A DNA stretch of 9,540 nt from Oscillospiraceae bacterium (GTDB lineage Bacteria; Bacillota_A; Clostridia; Oscillospirales; Oscillospiraceae): contig CADAPN010000136.1 of NCBI GenBank assembly GCA_902789835.1, positions 1-9,540 of the forward strand, in the 5' to 3' direction. Both the position numbers and the translations under genes were made by a program. The notes beneath the pieces are model-generated. The model made no database searches. It was not told where the DNA came from and saw only the letters and a program-made list of their open reading frames with translations. Positions within the stretch are counted from its first letter, which is position 1. Each line of letters opens with the position of its first letter. Positions 5,857 to 9,540 of the stretch are shown piece after piece.

Positions 5857-7422
5857 ATGCAGGAAAACAATCTGTCGTTCACGGAGCGGCTTTCCGGCCG
5901 TTTCCTGACATGGCTTTGGGAGAACAAAGTCCCCTTTTTCTCCTCCCTGATTTTCGGTCTGATTGCGCACATGTTCGTCATCACGAACAAGCTCCCCAAT
6001 CACGACGACGTGATTTATCTTTTCGGGAAGGGCGCAACTGTCTCTTCGGGGCGCTGGGGTCTGGAGCTGCTGCGGCATGTAATTCCGGATTACTCAATGC
6101 CCTGGCTGCACGGCATCACGAGTCTGATTCTCCTCTCCGTGTCAATCTGTATCATTGTCGAGCTCTTTCATCTTCAAAGCCGCCTCGGACAGATTCTGCT
6201 TTCCGCGCTGATCATCAGCTTTCCGTCGCAGGTCGGTACCTTCTGTTATATGTACACCAGCAGCTCTTACGCGGTGGCGTTTCTGCTCTGTGTTCTCTGT
6301 GTCCGGGAAGCGGCCAAGGAAAGCTGGAAGGACTGGCTGGTTTCCGCCCTGCTCTTTACGCTGATGCTGAGCATTTACCAATCTTATCTCTCCATCGCCT
6401 CAAGCCTCATGATCCTGCTTCTGATCCAGGAGCTGATGACCTGCGGCGGTGAAACAAGGTTTCTTTCTGTTTTAAAGCGCGGAGTGCTGTTTGTTGCGAT
6501 CCTCTTGGTCGGCTTTGAAGTTTATCGCCTTTCGATCACGGTTTCCCTTACCCTTTTCGGTGACTCGGTCAACCAGTACTCCAACGAGGCCAAGGAAATG
6601 GCCCCGGCCTTTCCCGGAAGCATTCTGGTGGCCTATCGGTTCTTTGTCTTCAACCTCACTTCCCGCTACAACATGATCATCGTCTCGAAGACCTCACGCC
6701 TCATCCACTTTTTCTGTCTGGGGCTGGCCGCTCTCGGAATCGTGATCAGCCAGATCCGCGGGAAAAACCTGCTGAACACCCTCCTGCTGCTCTTCTGCCT
6801 GATCATTCTGCCGCTGAGCATCTGCTGCCTTTACATGGCATTTTACTGGAATACCATCCACACCCTGGTGCTCTATTCCTATTTTACCCTGTATCTGCTG
6901 GCAATTCTTGCGGTTGAGCAGTTCCCGAAGCCCGCGCTCTTTGTCTCCCGGGATCTTCTCTACACGGCATTGGCCGTGATTCTGGGGATCAACATCTGCT
7001 TTGCTAACCGCTGCTACCTGAAGCTTTTCCTGGAATACGAAAACGCCTACTCTCTTGCCACCTCTCTGGTGACGCAGATTCGTTCTCTGCCGGGGTATCG
7101 GCCGGAGGATAAGGTGGTTCTCTTCCCCACTGCCGGTGAAGCCCTGCATTTTGCCCCCGAATTCGGAAGCGAGGAAGACGCCGAACACGATCTCATGGGG
7201 ATTCAGTCCCAGCTTCTCACCGGCTATACGGAGGCGGATTTCATCAGTCGCTACATCGGTGCCGAGATGAATGTCGCCGACTACAACGACGCCATGCACC
7301 AAATCACGGACCAAGACTGGGCCCGCATGCCGGTCTACCCGGCGGAAGGATCCGTCAAGCGGATCGAGGACGGTCTGATCTTTGTCAAATTCGCATTGCC
7401 CCCGGAGGAACAGGCTCCGTAA
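5857..7422 (+). CDS. GtrII-like polytopic glucosyltransferase
   Basis: A 521-residue membrane protein with about ten to eleven hydrophobic spans (near 26-42, 86-104, 111-124, 135-149, 160-176, 178-192, 208-224, 285-299, 305-328, 332-352 and 367-383) and a hydrophilic C-terminal ~130 residues. After the first span comes NHDDVIYLF (Asp50, Asp51), then TVSSGRWGLELL. An acidic pair in the first outer loop followed by a GRW motif fits the Glucos_trans_II family, related to phage GtrII, which moves glucose from a polyprenyl-phosphate donor to a surface glycan. Here the acceptor is unknown; a cell-wall polysaccharide is an inference. The ATG at 5857 has GAGGT 8 bases upstream; an in-frame ATG at 5767 lies inside the tRNA terminator and was rejected. 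No convincing promoter was seen in 5791-5856. The gene stands alone, with a terminator on each side, converging on ybaB. Confidence 0.75.
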   Translation: MQENNLSFTERLSGRFLTWLWENKVPFFSSLIFGLIAHMFVITNKLPNHDDVIYLFGKGATVSSGRWGLELLRHVIPDYSMPWLHGITSLILLSVSICIIVELFHLQSRLGQILLSALIISFPSQVGTFCYMYTSSSYAVAFLLCVLCVREAAKESWKDWLVSALLFTLMLSIYQSYLSIASSLMILLLIQELMTCGGETRFLSVLKRGVLFVAILLVGFEVYRLSITVSLTLFGDSVNQYSNEAKEMAPAFPGSILVAYRFFVFNLTSRYNMIIVSKTSRLIHFFCLGLAALGIVISQIRGKNLLNTLLLLFCLIILPLSICCLYMAFYWNTIHTLVLYSYFTLYLLAILAVEQFPKPALFVSRDLLYTALAVILGINICFANRCYLKLFLEYENAYSLATSLVTQIRSLPGYRPEDKVVLFPTAGEALHFAPEFGSEEDAEHDLMGIQSQLLTGYTEADFISRYIGAEMNVADYNDAMHQITDQDWARMPVYPAEGSVKRIEDGLIFVKFALPPEEQAP

Positions 7423-7431
7423 TGACAGAAG

Positions 7432-7469
7432 CGAGGCAGACGGCCAAACAGCCGTCTGCCTCGTTTTTT
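7432..7469 (+). terminator. Intrinsic terminator after the glucosyltransferase gene
   Basis: A perfect 13-bp stem, CGAGGCAGACGGC (7432-7444) with GCCGTCTGCCTCG (7451-7463), has a 6-base loop and is followed by TTTTTT. It begins 10 bases past the stop codon. On the minus strand the same stem is followed by a poor U-tract, so it may only weakly stop ybaB transcripts arriving from the right. Confidence 0.95.
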
Positions 7470-7499
7470 GATTTCTTTGACAGGTGTGACGCCAGATGC

Positions 7500-7844
7500 T
7501 CAGAACATGCCGGGGAAGCCGCCGAGGCCGCCCTGAAGCTTTGCCATGGATTCGCTGGTCTTGTCATCCGCCGCTTTCAGAGCGCCGTTGACCGCCGTGA
7601 GAATCAGATCCTGAAGCATTTCCACGTCTTCCGGATCCACCACTTCCGGATCAATCGTAATCTCCTTGAACTCACGGGTGCCCGTAATCACGGCTTTGAC
7701 CGCGCCGCCGCCGGCCGTGAATTCAAAATCCGTAGACTCAAGCTCCTGCTGCATCTTCATGAATTCCTGCTGCATTTTCTGAGCCTGTCTCATCATGTTT
7801 GCCTGACTGCCGGGCATACCGCCGCGGAAACCGCCTTTTGCCAT
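7500..7844 (-). CDS. ybaB: YbaB/EbfC family nucleoid-associated protein
   Basis: A 114-residue, small, dimeric DNA-binding protein of the YbaB/EbfC family, thought to act on nucleoid structure or in DNA repair. The N-terminal part is Met/Gln-rich and helical (NMMRQAQKMQQEFMKMQQEL, about 16-35). The conserved beta core follows, TAGGGAVKAVITGTREFKEITIDPE (about 43-67), then DVEMLQDLILTAVNGAL. The C-terminus is Gly/Met/Phe-rich (LGGFPGMF), a typical tail. The ATG at 7844 has a strong AGGGAGGT 8 bases upstream. It lies 48 bp after dnaX, the usual order. In many bacteria recR follows directly; here the minus-strand run ends and a convergent plus-strand gene comes next. Confidence 0.95.
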   Translation of the reverse strand: MAKGGFRGGMPGSQANMMRQAQKMQQEFMKMQQELESTDFEFTAGGGAVKAVITGTREFKEITIDPEVVDPEDVEMLQDLILTAVNGALKAADDKTSESMAKLQGGLGGFPGMF

Positions 7845-7875
7845 ATCTGTTTACCTCCCTGCCGCACTGCGGCTG

Positions 7876-7903
7876 ATTATGTATAAAATAGATCAGGTTA
7901 CAA
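7876..7903 (-). promoter_or_regulatory. Possible internal promoter for ybaB
   Basis: Read on the minus strand: TTGTAA (7903-7898), a 16-base spacer, then CATAAT (7881-7876). It overlaps the end of dnaX and would start transcripts near 7869, about 25 bases before ybaB. A small palindrome, GCCGC-ACT-GCGGC (7861-7873), lies at the predicted start. The match is moderate, and AT-rich sequence in a gap can mimic this. Confidence 0.35.
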
Positions 7904-9540
7904 ATGTTACTTCTTTAAACTGCTTCAGTTCGTTGAGATCTCGTACCGAGCGCCGGTCATGAGAAAGTTCGGCGAGCCGTACCGCCACCGGGTATCCCAG
8001 CACGGTTTCCGCCGTCGAGGCGAACACCGCGCGTACTTCCGGTTTCTTCATCCGGTCCAGAAGGAAGCCCGGCACCGCTTCCAGAACCAAGTCGCGGTTT
8101 TGAAGTGAGAGCCGGAACTTTGCCTGGTCCTCCACCGAGAAGCGCAGCTCGATGGGCAGTTTGTCACGCGCCTGCTTCAGAATCGTCTTCTCAAGCTCTG
8201 CGGTATTCCCGCCGCCCGGCGCCTCTCCTCCGGTCTCCCCGTGCTGGGCTGTCTCGTCCGGTTTCTCGGCAGCTCCGCCTCCGGGTACTCCCGCCGTCGG
8301 GGCGGGATCCGAGGCCGTCTGGATCCGCGGGGGCTCCGGTACGATTTCCCTTTTCGGTTCGGGTTCATATCGATGCATCGGAGGCGCTTCCGGCTCGTCA
8401 CGGTTCATTTCCGCCGGAGAAGGCGCATAGGCTTCCGGCTCGTCGTTCAGGAACTCTTCAAACCGCTCGTCTGTCTCCGGTTCTTCCCATTCCGTCGCCG
8501 GGCTGTGGGCTGTCTGTTCCGAAACAGTGGGGACGCCGTTTCGTATCGCCTCCTCCAGCCGCGAAATGCGTGCCCGGAGGGAAAGCACAGTCTCGGCCGT
8601 CCTGCTGTCGCACAGACTTACGATGCAGATCTCCGCAGCCGTGCGGGGATTGCGAATCTGCCTGATCCGGACCAGCGCATCCTGTACGGTATCCGCACAG
8701 TACAGGAGTTCTTCCCTGGTCATCGCCGCCGCAAACCCGTCCAGGACCGAACGCTCATAGTTTCCGGAAATCAGCTCCGCCGCTCCCGCGGGGGCAGCCT
8801 TGACGATCAGGATGTCCCGGATCAGTCCGTTCAGTTCGCCGAGGAAGGACGCCGGTTCTTTGCCGTTCAGCCAGATCTTCTGAAAGAGGGTCAGGGCTTT
8901 TGTACTGTCATGTCGCAGAACCGCCTTGAGCAGCTGAACCAGATTCAGATTTCCCGCCAGGCCCATCGTCTCGAACACGGTTTCGGTCGTGATATGTTCC
9001 TGCGACGAACACTGGTCCAGGATGCTCAGCGCGTCACGAACCCCGCCCTCGGCGAGGCGCGCGATCTGCAGCGCCGCGGCTTCGTCCAGCTGGAGCGCTT
9101 CCCTTCCGGCGATTTCACCGAGATAGGCGGAAAGGCGCTCGGTTGGGATACGCCGGAAACTGTGGCGCTGGCAGCGGGAGAGAATCGTCGCCGGAACCTT
9201 CTGCAGTTCGGTCGTCGCAAGAATAAACATCAGGTGTTCGGGCGGCTCCTCGATGATTTTCAGCAATGCGTTGAAAGCCGCCAGGGACAGCATGTGAACT
9301 TCGTCAATGATGTACACACGCTTCTTTGCAACCGCCGGGGAGAAGACCGCCTCTTCCCGCAGATCCCGGACATTGTCCACGCCCGTATTGGACGCGGCGT
9401 CCAGCTCCACGATATCCAGAATGCTTCCGTCGTCAATCCCCCTGCAGAACCGGCATTTGTTGCAGGGGTTCCCGTTCACCGGGTTCTCGCAGTTGACTGC
9501 CTTGGCCAGAATTCTCGCGCAGGTGGTTTTGCCGGTTCCT
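7893..9540 (-). CDS. dnaX: DNA polymerase III gamma/tau subunit DnaX (5' end outside window)
   Basis: DnaX is the ATPase of the clamp loader, which opens the sliding clamp and organises the replisome. The frame is open to the right edge and enters within Walker A: the first visible residues are GTGKTTCAR. About 50 N-terminal residues are missing; 548 are visible. Zinc-module cysteines are visible residues 17, 26, 29 and 32. Walker B VYIIDE ends at Glu80, followed by VHMLS; the sensor/arginine-finger segment ATTELQKVPATILSRC carries the SRC Arg at 122. The clamp-loader domain III follows. A Pro/Glu-rich linker, roughly 345-450, has DEPEA twice. The last ~100 residues are a compact C-terminal domain ending FKEVTFVT. 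A GTG at 9479 is internal, not the start. No A-rich slippery site was seen in the linker, so only a tau-like product is expected. Confidence 0.97.
   Translation of the reverse strand, partial: GTGKTTCARILAKAVNCENPVNGNPCNKCRFCRGIDDGSILDIVELDAASNTGVDNVRDLREEAVFSPAVAKKRVYIIDEVHMLSLAAFNALLKIIEEPPEHLMFILATTELQKVPATILSRCQRHSFRRIPTERLSAYLGEIAGREALQLDEAAALQIARLAEGGVRDALSILDQCSSQEHITTETVFETMGLAGNLNLVQLLKAVLRHDSTKALTLFQKIWLNGKEPASFLGELNGLIRDILIVKAAPAGAAELISGNYERSVLDGFAAAMTREELLYCADTVQDALVRIRQIRNPRTAAEICIVSLCDSRTAETVLSLRARISRLEEAIRNGVPTVSEQTAHSPATEWEEPETDERFEEFLNDEPEAYAPSPAEMNRDEPEAPPMHRYEPEPKREIVPEPPRIQTASDPAPTAGVPGGGAAEKPDETAQHGETGGEAPGGGNTAELEKTILKQARDKLPIELRFSVEDQAKFRLSLQNRDLVLEAVPGFLLDRMKKPEVRAVFASTAETVLGYPVAVRLAELSHDRRSVRDLNELKQFKEVTFVT

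Noticed and set aside
5682..7500. Integrated element using tRNA-Cys as attachment site
   Set aside because: No repeat of the tRNA-Cys 3' end was found near 7420-7500, and there is no integrase or phage gene. The segment contains a single chromosomal-looking gene.

Overview
The window looks like a chromosomal segment from a moderately GC-rich Gram-positive anaerobe, most likely class Clostridia (Lachnospiraceae/Oscillospiraceae-like). The reasons are gene content and sequence style: paired EcfA1/EcfA2 ATPases with EcfT and TruA, a Clp ATPase with a ClpE-type zinc finger, a DnaX with its YbaB partner, strong GGAGG Shine-Dalgarno sites and near-consensus sigma-A promoters. The genus cannot be fixed from the sequence alone.

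Layout. Left block (1-5148, all minus strand, transcribed right to left): ecfA1, ecfA2, ecfT and truA, the first three overlapping by a few bases and truA 39 bp further on. After an 80-bp gap come a CvpA-family membrane protein and a zinc-finger Clp/Hsp100 ATPase that runs off the left edge. A near-consensus promoter (5227-5255) drives this block. Centre (5281-5790, plus strand): a self-contained tRNA operon, Val(UAC)-Phe(GAA)-Gly(GCC)-Cys(GCA), with its own sigma-A promoter and a strong intrinsic terminator. Right of centre (5857-7469, plus strand): one multi-membrane-span glucosyltransferase of the GtrII-like family, closed by its own terminator. Right block (7500-9540, minus strand): dnaX, whose 5' end lies outside the window, followed by ybaB. 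No stretch longer than about 190 bases lacks a gene, and the main gene-free one (5149-5325) holds the two divergent promoters.

How the genes work together. EcfA1, EcfA2 and EcfT form the energy-coupling module that powers vitamin and metal uptake by separately encoded S components; no S component is present here. TruA and the four tRNAs belong to tRNA biology, DnaX to replication (clamp loader), and Clp to protein quality control.

The most unusual feature is the first tRNA gene. The tRNA-Val body, from the D arm into the 3' acceptor strand, is present as two exact tandem 59-bp copies inside a single pair of acceptor strands. Neither copy alone has both acceptor strands, so the 136-bp locus cannot give a normal tRNA as written. 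It is either a genuine broken or merged tRNA gene, or an assembly collapse of two adjacent tRNA-Val genes. I found no phage, transposon, CRISPR or defence system; most of the rest is ordinary housekeeping sequence.
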